NCBI GenBank assembly: GCA_903925515.1
Contig: CAIYFP010000097.1
Location: forward strand, 1-12,078
Length of the DNA stretch: 12,078 bases
Direction of reading: 5' to 3'
From: an uncultured Verrucomicrobiota bacterium
Lineage (GTDB): Bacteria; Verrucomicrobiota; Verrucomicrobiia; Limisphaerales; UBA9464
The translations under genes and the position numbers were made by a program. This document shows, one piece after another, positions 1 through 6,363 of the stretch (within the stretch, counting starts at the first letter, position 1; each line of letters starts with the position of its first letter). Below the pieces are notes generated by a model. It searched no databases, was not told the DNA's origin, and saw only the letters and a list, made by a program, of their open reading frames with translations.

Positions 1-29
1 CCCCGCCCGTCCCACTTCCCGAGCATTTC

Positions 30-60
30 AAAAAACCCGCCCCCGAAAATTAGGGGGGGC
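30..60 (-). terminator. Possible intrinsic terminator, minus strand
   Basis: Read on the minus strand, a GCCCCC/GGGGGC stem (pairing 55-60 with 39-44, AT-rich loop) is followed by GGG and then six T (35-30). This resembles a rho-independent terminator for leftward transcription. The three G between stem and T-run weaken it. No gene ends directly before it; the nearest leftward stop codon is at 1135. Confidence 0.3.
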
Positions 61-90
61 TCCCGGCCAACTGCGGAACTTGGGTTAGGC

Positions 91-170
91 CCGGGTGCCC
101 TCACCCGGCGGAAGCGTGGCAGAGCCGTCTCGGCTCTGGCTGGGTCACGTCCAGCGGCAAGATGCCGCTG
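91..170. repeat. Cluster of three short perfect hairpins
   Basis: Three near-adjacent perfect inverted repeats are visible: 91-108 (CCGGGTG, 4-nt loop, CACCCGG), 120-138 (CAGAGCCG, TCT, CGGCTCTG) and 152-170 (CAGCGGCA, AGA, TGCCGCTG). The last two share one design, 8-bp arms with a 3-nt loop, and are 13 nt apart. A looser fourth hairpin sits at 224-240 (CCCGGC, 5-nt loop, GCCGGG). They look like REP-type intergenic palindromes. None is followed by a T-run, so terminator function is not supported. Confidence 0.6.
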
Positions 171-197
171 CCACCCTACCCCAGAGATGCCCGCAAC

Positions 198-234
198 GTA
201 ACCGTCCGGCGGAACCGTGGATGCCCGGCTCTCG
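198..234 (+). repeat. Left arm of 37-bp inverted repeat
   Basis: This 37-nt arm is the reverse complement of 379-415 with one mismatch (GGCGG here against GGCAG in the other arm's complement). The interval between arms is 144 nt. The similarity fades over about 18 nt into the interior and stops sharply on the outside. The whole 218-bp unit has the shape of a small non-autonomous element or a paired REP repeat. No flanking direct duplication is apparent. Confidence 0.7.
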
Positions 235-378
235 GCCGGGTACGGGTGGGCCGATTCGTTGCGCCGGATGGACCGGGGCGACCGCCGACGGCTTCCCCGG
301 GCGTCCATTCCCCATGTAGCCCGAGGGCTGCCACCATGGCCCATCGCATCCCAGCCCATGGGCACCCCAGTCCCCAGA

Positions 379-415
379 CGAGAGCCGGGCATCCACGGTT
401 CTGCCGGACGGTTAC
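379..415 (-). repeat. Right arm of 37-bp inverted repeat
   Basis: Inverted partner of 198-234, matching at 36 of 37 positions. Its outer end (415) abuts the short protein-like frame at 418-509. The arms together could also form a long stem in a transcript, so a structured RNA is an alternative to a mobile element. Confidence 0.7.
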
Positions 416-1134
416 CGAGCACCTGAGCGATGGGGTCCGGCTGAACATCACGCGGATCGACGAAGTGCTGCCGGAGATCTGGAGGCGGCCCGATCCATCG
501 CCCGCCTGAGGACGGGCCACGCACGGATTTCAAGAAGCTCACCCCGCCGCGAGCCGTGGCGAGGACATGCACCGGCTGGACCGCTTACTCGGGTTCGGCG
601 CGAAAGGTCGGAGGCCCGGACGAGCCAACGGACCTTTCCCGGCATGGTTTGCGGTTCAACCACAACGAACTCCCCGGGCTCCACGGAACTCTGTCCGCCG
701 AACCCCGGGGGATTCTGCTCATTCCCTTCGATCCCGGAGGCTGGCCAGACCGGGCCATGTCGCCATCGCCCGGGCCGGCGGCATTCGAGGCCCGCCCGGC
801 GCTCGGGTTGCATCCCTTCATCGCCCGGTCCTCCGGGTGGATGCGCAGGAGCGTGCAAGCCTCCGGCGTCGCTTCCATGCCTGGATGGCCCATGTGGCGC
901 CTTCCCATCCCGCGCATCGTTTCCATGCGGGCGGTGTGGGTGGGTCAGACCGTGCGCCGTTTGCCACGGCCGGAAGTGTCCCTTGAAGCCCATGGCCGCG
1001 AGTTGCGGCCCACGGTCCGAGATGTCCGGAGGCCGGGTGCCAGCATGTCTCTCTCGCGTCCGTTGGAGGACCCACTCGGCGCCGCCCGAGACGCAAGGCG
1101 GTCTGCAGAGGGCGGCCTGCGCAGGCAGCGGCAC

Positions 1135-2322
1135 CTACTCACCCACCCTGACCCGGTAGAACCGCGACCCCGGGCCTGCCCCGGGATCCACAAACTCGAT
1201 CACCGGGCCCGTCCCGGACTTGTCCGCAACGGGCACCCATGACGCCGACGCGGGATCCTCTGCCCGCTCAAGGAAGTATCTGCGGCCTGGAATGGAATTG
1301 GCGAGCACGCTCGCCCGGGAGAGACCCACGCTGCCCACCGACGCAGCCAACGGGGCCACGACGGTGACCACGGCGGGGGCCGAGGTCACCGAAAGGCCAT
1401 GGGCGGAGGCCATGGCGAGGTACGATCCGGCCTGCGCTGCCCCCACGTTGCGCAGGACAAGTTCCCCAGAGGTTGCACCGACGGCCACGCCGTCGCGCAA
1501 CCACGCATACGTAGGTGTTACCCCCGGTGTCGCCACGGTCGCCCGCGCCGTCAACGTGACGGTCTCGCCCGCATGCACCGCCTTGCCCACCGGCGACGTC
1601 GCGAAGACGGGCGGCGACGCCAACGGCTCCACCGTGAGCCGCGCCGGCGCGCTCAGGACGGAGCCGCCGGAATTCTGGACCCGCACCTGGTACTGCCCGG
1701 CATCCGACGCCTTGACGGGATTCAGCGTGAACGTGGCGCTGGTGGCCCCCCCCAGTTCCAGCCCGTCCTTGATCCAACGATAGGCCAAGCCCATGCCCGT
1801 CGCCGTCACCGACAAGGTTGCCGAACCGCCCTCCTTGACGGTCAACGGGGCCGGCTGCACCGAGATCACCGGGGCCCCGTCCACGATCGTAAAGGTCACC
1901 GTCGCGGTGTAGGAATCGCCGGTCCGGTTTGAAAATTCCCATCCGGTCACCCGGGCCGAGAACGTGCCGGCGGCGCTTGGCGTTCCAGAGATGACGCCGG
2001 CCGTGGAGCTGCTCACGAGCACGCCGGGAGGAAGGCCCGTCGCCGAGTACGACTTCGCCGTCCCATGCGCGTCGCTCGTGATCTGCGCCCGGTAGCTCAG
2101 GCTTGCTCCGTTCGTGCCCCGGACCGCGGACGATGTCACCAGGCCCGTCGCCCCGGACAATGCATGCGCGCCGCCCGCCACCGCCGCGGCCGCCGAAGCC
2201 CACCGCAACAGCACGAACACCGGTTGCAACACGCCCAGCATCGCCGGCTCCACCGTTCGCAACAGCGGTGCAAACTGCAGGAACAACGCCGCGACCACCG
2301 CGGGCAGCCTTCTTGTATTCAT
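1135..2322 (-). CDS. Ig-repeat protein with membrane N-terminus and SGAT motif
   Basis: A 395-residue envelope protein. Residues about 6-21 and 27-50 are hydrophobic, separated by RTVEP, so the N-terminus is membrane-anchored, with topology uncertain. Directly after it comes HALSGAT (53-59), which resembles the Ser/Thr motif flavinylated by ApbE enzymes. About 75-148 looks like a putative-Ig (He_PIG) domain with LPPG...SGTP. Two I-set-like Ig domains follow (about 151-232, W183 and DAGQY 207-211; about 237-322, W274 and AGSY 298-301), without the usual disulfide cysteines. The C-terminus (about 345-395) ends FYRVRVGE, a tail often seen in verrucomicrobial surface proteins. The start at 2322 is chosen because a GAGGGAG box lies 8 nt upstream; a frame reaching to 2544 overlaps the DUF4266 gene and is not protein-like. 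Last gene of the operon, 43 nt after the DUF4266 stop. A flavin carrier or anchor role is inference. Confidence 0.85.
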   Translation of the reverse strand: MNTRRLPAVVAALFLQFAPLLRTVEPAMLGVLQPVFVLLRWASAAAAVAGGAHALSGATGLVTSSAVRGTNGASLSYRAQITSDAHGTAKSYSATGLPPGVLVSSSTAGVISGTPSAAGTFSARVTGWEFSNRTGDSYTATVTFTIVDGAPVISVQPAPLTVKEGGSATLSVTATGMGLAYRWIKDGLELGGATSATFTLNPVKASDAGQYQVRVQNSGGSVLSAPARLTVEPLASPPVFATSPVGKAVHAGETVTLTARATVATPGVTPTYAWLRDGVAVGATSGELVLRNVGAAQAGSYLAMASAHGLSVTSAPAVVTVVAPLAASVGSVGLSRASVLANSIPGRRYFLERAEDPASASWVPVADKSGTGPVIEFVDPGAGPGSRFYRVRVGE

Positions 2323-2330
2323 CGCTTGTT

Positions 2331-2337
2331 CTCCCTC
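2331..2337 (-). promoter_or_regulatory. Ribosome binding site of the Ig-repeat gene
   Basis: GAGGGAG on the minus strand, 8 nt before the ATG at 2322. It decides this start over the longer frame that runs through the DUF4266 gene. Confidence 0.7.
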
Positions 2338-2365
2338 GCCTTGTCCGATTCCAAAGTCCCGGGCG

Positions 2366-2608
2366 TCAGTTGCAGCCGCAGCCGCCGCCGCCCACCCCCC
2401 GGCCGCCCATCGCCGCCTCGCGCGAGAAGAACACGTGCTCCGCCAACGCAAGGCCCAGCGGATCCCGGTCCGGCCGCACCAACGGGTCCGCCAGTTGTCC
2501 TCGTTGCCATGGCTTGACCGCGTTGCACCCGCCGCCGAGCCCACCCACGAGCAGCAAAAACAGCGCCCACGCCAACCCGCCCGACCCAGACCCGTGCCAT
2601 GCCTTCAT
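2366..2608 (-). CDS. DUF4266 small lipoprotein with CGCN tail
   Basis: An 80-residue protein. Residues 12-27 form a hydrophobic signal ending LGGGC, so C28 is the probable lipidated cysteine, although the box is glycine-rich and not classic. The mature part matches what I know of the DUF4266 family: VKPWQRGQLADP (31-42), RPDRDPLG (45-52), H58, FSREAA (61-66) and the glycine-rich end GGRGVGGGGCGCN (68-80). The CxC pair is C77 and C79. The biochemical function of the family is unknown. It starts 22 nt after the thioredoxin stop, with a GGGGGA box 7 nt before the ATG, so it is co-transcribed with the ApbE and thioredoxin genes. The CxC pair could be a disulfide or metal site served by the neighbouring thioredoxin; this is inference. 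Family call is firm, role is not. Confidence 0.88.
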   Translation of the reverse strand: MKAWHGSGSGGLAWALFLLLVGGLGGGCNAVKPWQRGQLADPLVRPDRDPLGLALAEHVFFSREAAMGGRGVGGGGCGCN

Positions 2609-2630
2609 CGCGTCATCCCCCGTTTGGTCC

Positions 2631-3140
2631 CTATCTCTTCAACAGCCCTTCGAGCTCCGCGGCCAGCTTCGCGCGTGCCTTGTCCCCCATCGACCCGCTA
2701 TGCACCGACGCCACCTTTCCGTCCTTCCCCACCACCACCGACGTCGGCATCTCCTGCACGCCCAGCGCGTCCGCAAGCTTGCCCTTCGGGTCCCGAACCA
2801 CCGTGAACGGGAACGCGCTCTTCCTGACGAACGCCTCGAAGGCCTTGCGGTCCTCGTCGAGGCTCACCGCCACGATCGCCACGTCCCGCCCCGCAAACTC
2901 CTTGTGCAGCTCCGCGTACATCGGCAGCGCCTTCTTGCATGGCGCGCACCATGTCGCCCACAGGTCCACCACCACCACCTTGCCCTTCAAGTCCGGCAAC
3001 GAACCCTCGAGTCCCGCCTTGGCAAGGTCCGGAAACTCCGCCCCCACCTGCACCAGACCCGCCGCCTGCAAGGCCAACCCCACGACCATGCCGGCCCACG
3101 CCAGCACCCAACGCCCATGACTACGCCGTGACATGCTCAT
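2631..3140 (-). CDS. TlpA-like periplasmic thioredoxin
   Basis: A 169-residue TlpA/ResA-type thiol-disulfide oxidoreductase, expected to act outside the cytoplasm. A signal or anchor segment is seen at about 11-30 after a basic SRRSHGR. The active site is WATWCAPCKK (61-70) with redox cysteines C65 and C68; LDED (94-97) follows the third strand; the cis-proline loop is MPTS (131-134). Length fits the family. The start at 3140 is supported by AGGAAGG just upstream (3145-3151); an in-frame ATG two codons later is possible. The gene overlaps the 3' end of apbE by 20 nt, suggesting translational coupling. Its partner is probably in the same operon, such as the Cys-tailed DUF4266 lipoprotein, but this is inference; cytochrome maturation is the common alternative for the family, and no such genes are in the window. 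Confidence 0.92.
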   Translation of the reverse strand: MSMSRRSHGRWVLAWAGMVVGLALQAAGLVQVGAEFPDLAKAGLEGSLPDLKGKVVVVDLWATWCAPCKKALPMYAELHKEFAGRDVAIVAVSLDEDRKAFEAFVRKSAFPFTVVRDPKGKLADALGVQEMPTSVVVGKDGKVASVHSGSMGDKARAKLAAELEGLLKR

Positions 3141-4152
3141 GAAACCTTCCTGATTCAACCAACCCCATCTTCGTGACAATGCAACCCTCGACCCCGGGCG
3201 TCGTGGAAAGGAGCCTTCGCCCCGACTCCGCCCCCAGCACGCAGATCGCCGTCGAAAGCATCCCCGCCTGCGTGCAGCTCGGCGCCAGCACGCTCGCGGC
3301 CAACACGTCGTTCGCCGCCGGCCGCCCCGTCCTCGGGTCCACGATGTGCCCAAACCGCCGTCCCCCGGCGTCAAACCCACGCACGTACCCCCCGGACGTC
3401 GCCACCGCCCCGTCCCGCACCACCACATGCACCCGCGCGTGCCCCGGGTTTGCCGGGTCCTCAAGGCCGATCTTCCATGCCGCACGGCCATCCCCCGGCA
3501 AGCCCATCACCCGGATGTCCGCCCCATAGTCCACCAAGGCCGACCCCACCCCCATCCGCGCCAACATCAGGATCGTCTGGTCCACCGCGTATTCCTTGCC
3601 CACGCCGCCCAGGTCGATGGCCATCCCGGCGCGCGACAACCGGATCTTTCCGGGCGCCAGTTCCACGCCCCGCCACCCCACCAACCCGCGCGCCGCCTCC
3701 ACCTCGGCGTCCGTTGGCACCCGGCCGCGTCTCCAGTCCCACAGCCGCGTCAACGGCAGCGACGTCGCGTCCAACGCCCCGTGCGTCAGGTAAGCCAGTT
3801 GCCCGCACAGCCTCATCAACTGCTCCGCCTCCGCGTCCATCGGCGTCCAGTCGCCCCCGGCCGCAGCATTTACGCGGGACAACCAACTGTCCTCGACGTA
3901 GCGGCTGTACCGGCCCTCGAACCCGCCCACCCAATCCAACACCGCCGTCGCAACCGCCTCCGGCGCGGGCCCGCCCCGGAACGACACCCGGCATCGCGTG
4001 CCCATCGCCGCAAACAACAATTCATGCGCCCCCGGCCCCCGCCCAAGGCGCGCATCCGACCGAATCCGCGCACGGACCGCCTCCTCCGGCCCCCGCCCCG
4101 TGGCCGGCCCGGAAAACCCCTTTCCCGCTTTGCTGTCCACGACACCTCCCAT
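3121..4152 (-). CDS. apbE: FAD:protein FMN transferase (ApbE family)
   Basis: ApbE enzymes split FAD and attach FMN through a phosphoester to Ser/Thr of target proteins. The 343-residue product carries the family blocks in order: AMGTR (49-53), SRYVEDSWLSRVN (83-95), LDATSLPLTRLW (127-138), DLGGVGKEYAVD (180-191), DYGADIRVMG (208-217), ATSGGY (251-256), HIVDPRTG (269-276) and AGMLSTA (296-302). In the last block G297 stands where many ApbE proteins have a metal-binding Asp (A-D-A-L-[AS]-T). The N-terminus is charged, with no signal peptide, and an in-frame stop lies just upstream, so none is hidden. ATG at 4152 lies 6 nt after the DUF3570 stop; a GTG four codons later (4140) has GGGAGG before it and may be the true start. 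Likely targets are the SGAT-bearing DUF3570 and Ig-repeat products of the same operon (inference). Confidence 0.93.
   Translation of the reverse strand: MGGVVDSKAGKGFSGPATGRGPEEAVRARIRSDARLGRGPGAHELLFAAMGTRCRVSFRGGPAPEAVATAVLDWVGGFEGRYSRYVEDSWLSRVNAAAGGDWTPMDAEAEQLMRLCGQLAYLTHGALDATSLPLTRLWDWRRGRVPTDAEVEAARGLVGWRGVELAPGKIRLSRAGMAIDLGGVGKEYAVDQTILMLARMGVGSALVDYGADIRVMGLPGDGRAAWKIGLEDPANPGHARVHVVVRDGAVATSGGYVRGFDAGGRRFGHIVDPRTGRPAANDVLAASVLAPSCTQAGMLSTAICVLGAESGRRLLSTTPGVEGCIVTKMGLVESGRFHEHVTA
3145..3151 (-). promoter_or_regulatory. Ribosome binding site of the thioredoxin gene
   Basis: AGGAAGG on the minus strand, lying inside the end region of apbE, 4 nt before the ATG at 3140. It supports that start and rules out the longer 286-residue frame, whose first 117 residues are antisense-like and Arg-rich. 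Confidence 0.65.
4144..4149 (-). promoter_or_regulatory. GGAGGT box inside the apbE start region
   Basis: GGAGGT lies directly after the ATG at 4150-4152 and 3 nt before an in-frame GTG at 4138-4140. This makes the GTG a serious alternative apbE start. It would shorten the protein by four residues and change no domain. Confidence 0.45.
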
Positions 4153-4158
4153 GTCCCG

Positions 4159-5460
4159 TCAGAACGCCGTGTTCAGCCCCACGTTGACGATGTGCGCGTC
4201 CGGATAGGTCGCCGCCGAGATGCGCGGGTCGAGCCCGTGCATGTCATACCTTCGGTATCCCATGACCACCGCCGCCCGCTCGTGGACCTGCACCGCCACG
4301 CTCACGCCGTACGTGAAGGACTGAAGGTCGCTCAACCGGTAGTCCGCCGAGTAGAACTCCGGGTAGGCCGGCACCGACACGAACTGGTGGTTGGCGGGGT
4401 CCGCCAACGCCATGTCGAAGCCCGGGTCCACCCCTTCCTGCCCCACGAAGTTGTTGCCCAGATCGAACGCCACGCGGCTCCCGGCGAACGTCGGGTCCGA
4501 GTTCACGCGCTGCACGAAGAAGTTTGCCGCCGTCTGGTGGTGGTACCGGAACAACGGCGACACCGTGACCCGCTTGCCCAGCCTTTGCGCCCACCCCACC
4601 TGCACCGTGTTTGCGATCACGCCCCAGTCGTCATGATGAAACCGGTAGCTGCCCTCCGCCGCCCCGTTCACCGCCGGGAACAAGTGGTTCACGCTCGCGA
4701 ACACCACCTGCTTCAGCTTCGTCGAGGGCCGCTTCTCCGGGTCGATTGCATACCATGGCACCGAGTCGAACACGTCCCCGGGCAGGTCCATCGACACGTT
4801 CACGCCCTTGTAAGGGTCGCTCAGGTACCCGTTCGCATACCCCACCGTCACGTTGAACGTCATGTACGTCCGCGGCCCCAGCACCTGGTTCAACCCCACG
4901 AGGAAATCCCATGTGCCCTTGTGCCGGTAACGCCTCTGGAACCGCCCCTTGACCGAGTCCGAGTTCCTCGCCAGCCCCAGCACCAACGACGTGTTCCGCT
5001 GGTTGAAGTCGATCGTCTCCGTCAACGACAACCCCGTGGATTGGTAGTCGCTCTCCTCGCTGTACGCCACCTGCGGCGTCGTCAACGTCCGCCCCGCCCG
5101 AACCGACGCCTCCACGAAGCCCGCGTTCCGCACGTCCCGCATCCGAACCCACTCATAGCCCCGGTAATCCGCATCCGCCGGATTACCCGGCCCGCCCGTC
5201 GGAGTCGCCCCGGACAACGCGTCCCGCGTCACCGACGCCCGGGCCGTCACCTTCTCGTGCAACGCGTACTCGAACCATGCCGAGTGCGTCTGCACGTCCA
5301 TCCGGTCGCCATCCTCCCGGTAGTCCTCGTACCGGTACTCCGCCCTGCCCTCGGCCAACGCCCTGCGAGGCCTCGACACCATCAAGGCAAGGCCCAGCAC
5401 CAAGGTCGCCGGGGCGCCACCACCCAGCCCCATGCCCACAAACCGAGTTCGTCGCTCCAT
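4159..5460 (-). CDS. DUF3570 outer-membrane protein with DALSGAT motif
   Basis: A 433-residue protein matching the DUF3570 family in sequence style and length. A signal peptide is visible (basic MERRTR, hydrophobic 16-29, probable cleavage after RRALA near 36). The mature part starts YRYEDYREDGDRMDVQT (42-58), as expected for the family, and has alternating beta-strand patterns to the end, finishing HIVNVGLNTAF with a terminal Phe, as in outer-membrane barrels. DALSGAT (80-86) lies in TRDALSGATPTGG and matches the ApbE flavinylation consensus. The start at 5460 has GAGGTG 3 nt upstream; longer frames to 5634 read through non-coding sequence. It is the first gene of the operon, followed 6 nt later by apbE. 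The molecular function of DUF3570 proteins is unknown; being flavinylated is a hypothesis. Confidence 0.92.
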   Translation of the reverse strand: MERRTRFVGMGLGGGAPATLVLGLALMVSRPRRALAEGRAEYRYEDYREDGDRMDVQTHSAWFEYALHEKVTARASVTRDALSGATPTGGPGNPADADYRGYEWVRMRDVRNAGFVEASVRAGRTLTTPQVAYSEESDYQSTGLSLTETIDFNQRNTSLVLGLARNSDSVKGRFQRRYRHKGTWDFLVGLNQVLGPRTYMTFNVTVGYANGYLSDPYKGVNVSMDLPGDVFDSVPWYAIDPEKRPSTKLKQVVFASVNHLFPAVNGAAEGSYRFHHDDWGVIANTVQVGWAQRLGKRVTVSPLFRYHHQTAANFFVQRVNSDPTFAGSRVAFDLGNNFVGQEGVDPGFDMALADPANHQFVSVPAYPEFYSADYRLSDLQSFTYGVSVAVQVHERAAVVMGYRRYDMHGLDPRISAATYPDAHIVNVGLNTAF

Positions 5461-5463
5461 GAA

Positions 5464-5469
5464 CACCTC
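5464..5469 (-). promoter_or_regulatory. Ribosome binding site of the DUF3570 gene
   Basis: GAGGTG on the minus strand, 3 nt before the ATG at 5460. It sets the start of the first gene of the apbE operon. The rest of the 177-nt gap to the upstream gene (5461-5637) must hold any promoter of the operon; no clear -35/-10 pair could be picked. Confidence 0.6.
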
Positions 5470-5637
5470 GCCATGTCGGCGCCCCATTTCTTGGCCTCGA
5501 TGCGTTCGTCGCTGGCCACCCAGCAACCCTCGCCTCCTCCAACCCGGGGTCCCCCGCTCGTTCCTTGCCCAAGGTCTTCCCTTTCGAGGCAAAATTGCAA
5601 AGCTCTTCCAGGGTTGAAGCACGCACCGTGCCACACG

Positions 5638-6294
5638 TCATGGTCGCAAGCCCTTCCCCCCAAGCCGGCCCAACATCCAGTGCGTCGGCCCATACACCAC
5701 GACGGCCAGCGCCGCCATCCACACGGCCAAGTACAAGCCGGGCGGCATCCAACCCTGCGGCTTCGCATCATCAAGGCCCCACACGTAGTTCACGTTGTTC
5801 GGCACCAGCTTCCCCGCATGCTCCTCCCCGGCCGGCGGCAACAGGAAGTAGCTCGCCAAACACAATCCCCACGCCGTCGCCGTCCATGCCAAAAAACCGC
5901 GGCGGTCGTACCCCAGCCTCCGGACAAGGTACACCAGCAAGAACGGCAGCCATCCATGGAACAAGGACAGCCCCCTCAGGAACAACGAGCGGTTGCCGTC
6001 AAACATGTACGCCGTCATCCCCGTCAGCCGTCCCCCAAGCATCTGCACCACAAAATCAAGGCACCACAAACCCTGCGGCATCAGGATGCCCACCGCCGCC
6101 ATCGACACCACCAGCCGGTTCCCCGTCCAAACCCCCGCCAACGTCAGGAACAACGCCACGTCGCAGAAGTACAGGAAGTTGGTCGGCCCATACTTCCACC
6201 AGTACACCGGCACCAGCACCGCCATGAAGGCCGTGTATCCCCACTTCAAACCCGACGGAACCCGGCCGCCGCCCGCCCATCCTCGTGCATTCAT
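5638..6294 (-). CDS. Six-pass membrane protein, unknown function
   Basis: A 218-residue integral membrane protein with about six hydrophobic segments (roughly 17-33, 39-57, 62-83, 113-127, 135-152 and 187-205). Conserved-looking pieces are YGPTNFLYFCD (35-45), a long loop with PPAGEEHAGKLVPNNVNYVWG (153-173, with Asn-Asn-Val-Asn-Tyr at its core), and YGPTHW (201-206). This resembles proteins annotated only as membrane-associated protein in Planctomycetes and Verrucomicrobiota; I know no function for them. ATG at 6294 has an AAGGG box upstream. It starts 69 nt after the ArsR-methyltransferase stop and may be co-transcribed with it. A 177-nt gap separates it from the DUF3570 gene. Confidence 0.85.
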   Translation of the reverse strand: MNARGWAGGGRVPSGLKWGYTAFMAVLVPVYWWKYGPTNFLYFCDVALFLTLAGVWTGNRLVVSMAAVGILMPQGLWCLDFVVQMLGGRLTGMTAYMFDGNRSLFLRGLSLFHGWLPFLLVYLVRRLGYDRRGFLAWTATAWGLCLASYFLLPPAGEEHAGKLVPNNVNYVWGLDDAKPQGWMPPGLYLAVWMAALAVVVYGPTHWMLGRLGGKGLRP

Positions 6295-6363
6295 CGCCGC
6301 CCTTCATGCCATGCACCCGGCCGCACGCGTGAATCGATAGCCCGCAACCGTCCATCGACCCGC

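Larger units (their letters stand above)
1..1134. other. Gene-free region with repeats
   Basis: No convincing gene is seen in this stretch. Open frames exist on both strands, but they overlap each other, lack recognisable domains and have the Arg/Pro/Gly-rich composition of chance frames in GC-rich DNA. The left third (about 91-415) holds several short hairpins and one long inverted repeat, listed separately. The part from 416 to 1134 shows no repeat family I can identify; a short plus-strand stretch at 418-509 is the only piece with a protein-like look. It lies downstream of the minus-strand operon that ends at 1135, so it may hold that operon's 3' end, but no strong terminator is evident directly after the stop codon. 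Confidence 0.6.

Noticed and set aside
1115..1126. Perfect palindrome GCCTGCGCAGGC just after the Ig-repeat stop codon, considered as an operon terminator.
   Set aside because: There is no loop in the perfect part and no T-run on the minus strand, so terminator function is not supported.
448..1242. Two 228-codon frames, one on each strand, in the left intergenic region.
   Set aside because: They overlap each other on opposite strands, show no domain or signal and have low-complexity composition; the plus-strand one also runs into the end of the Ig-repeat gene.
2323..2544. N-terminal extension of the Ig-repeat protein by 74 residues.
   Set aside because: It overlaps most of the DUF4266 gene in another frame, while a good ribosome binding site and a signal-like start occur at 2322.
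2103..3131. A plus-strand frame of 342 codons across the DUF4266 and thioredoxin genes.
   Set aside because: Antisense to two genes with clear family motifs; Pro/Arg/His-rich without structure.
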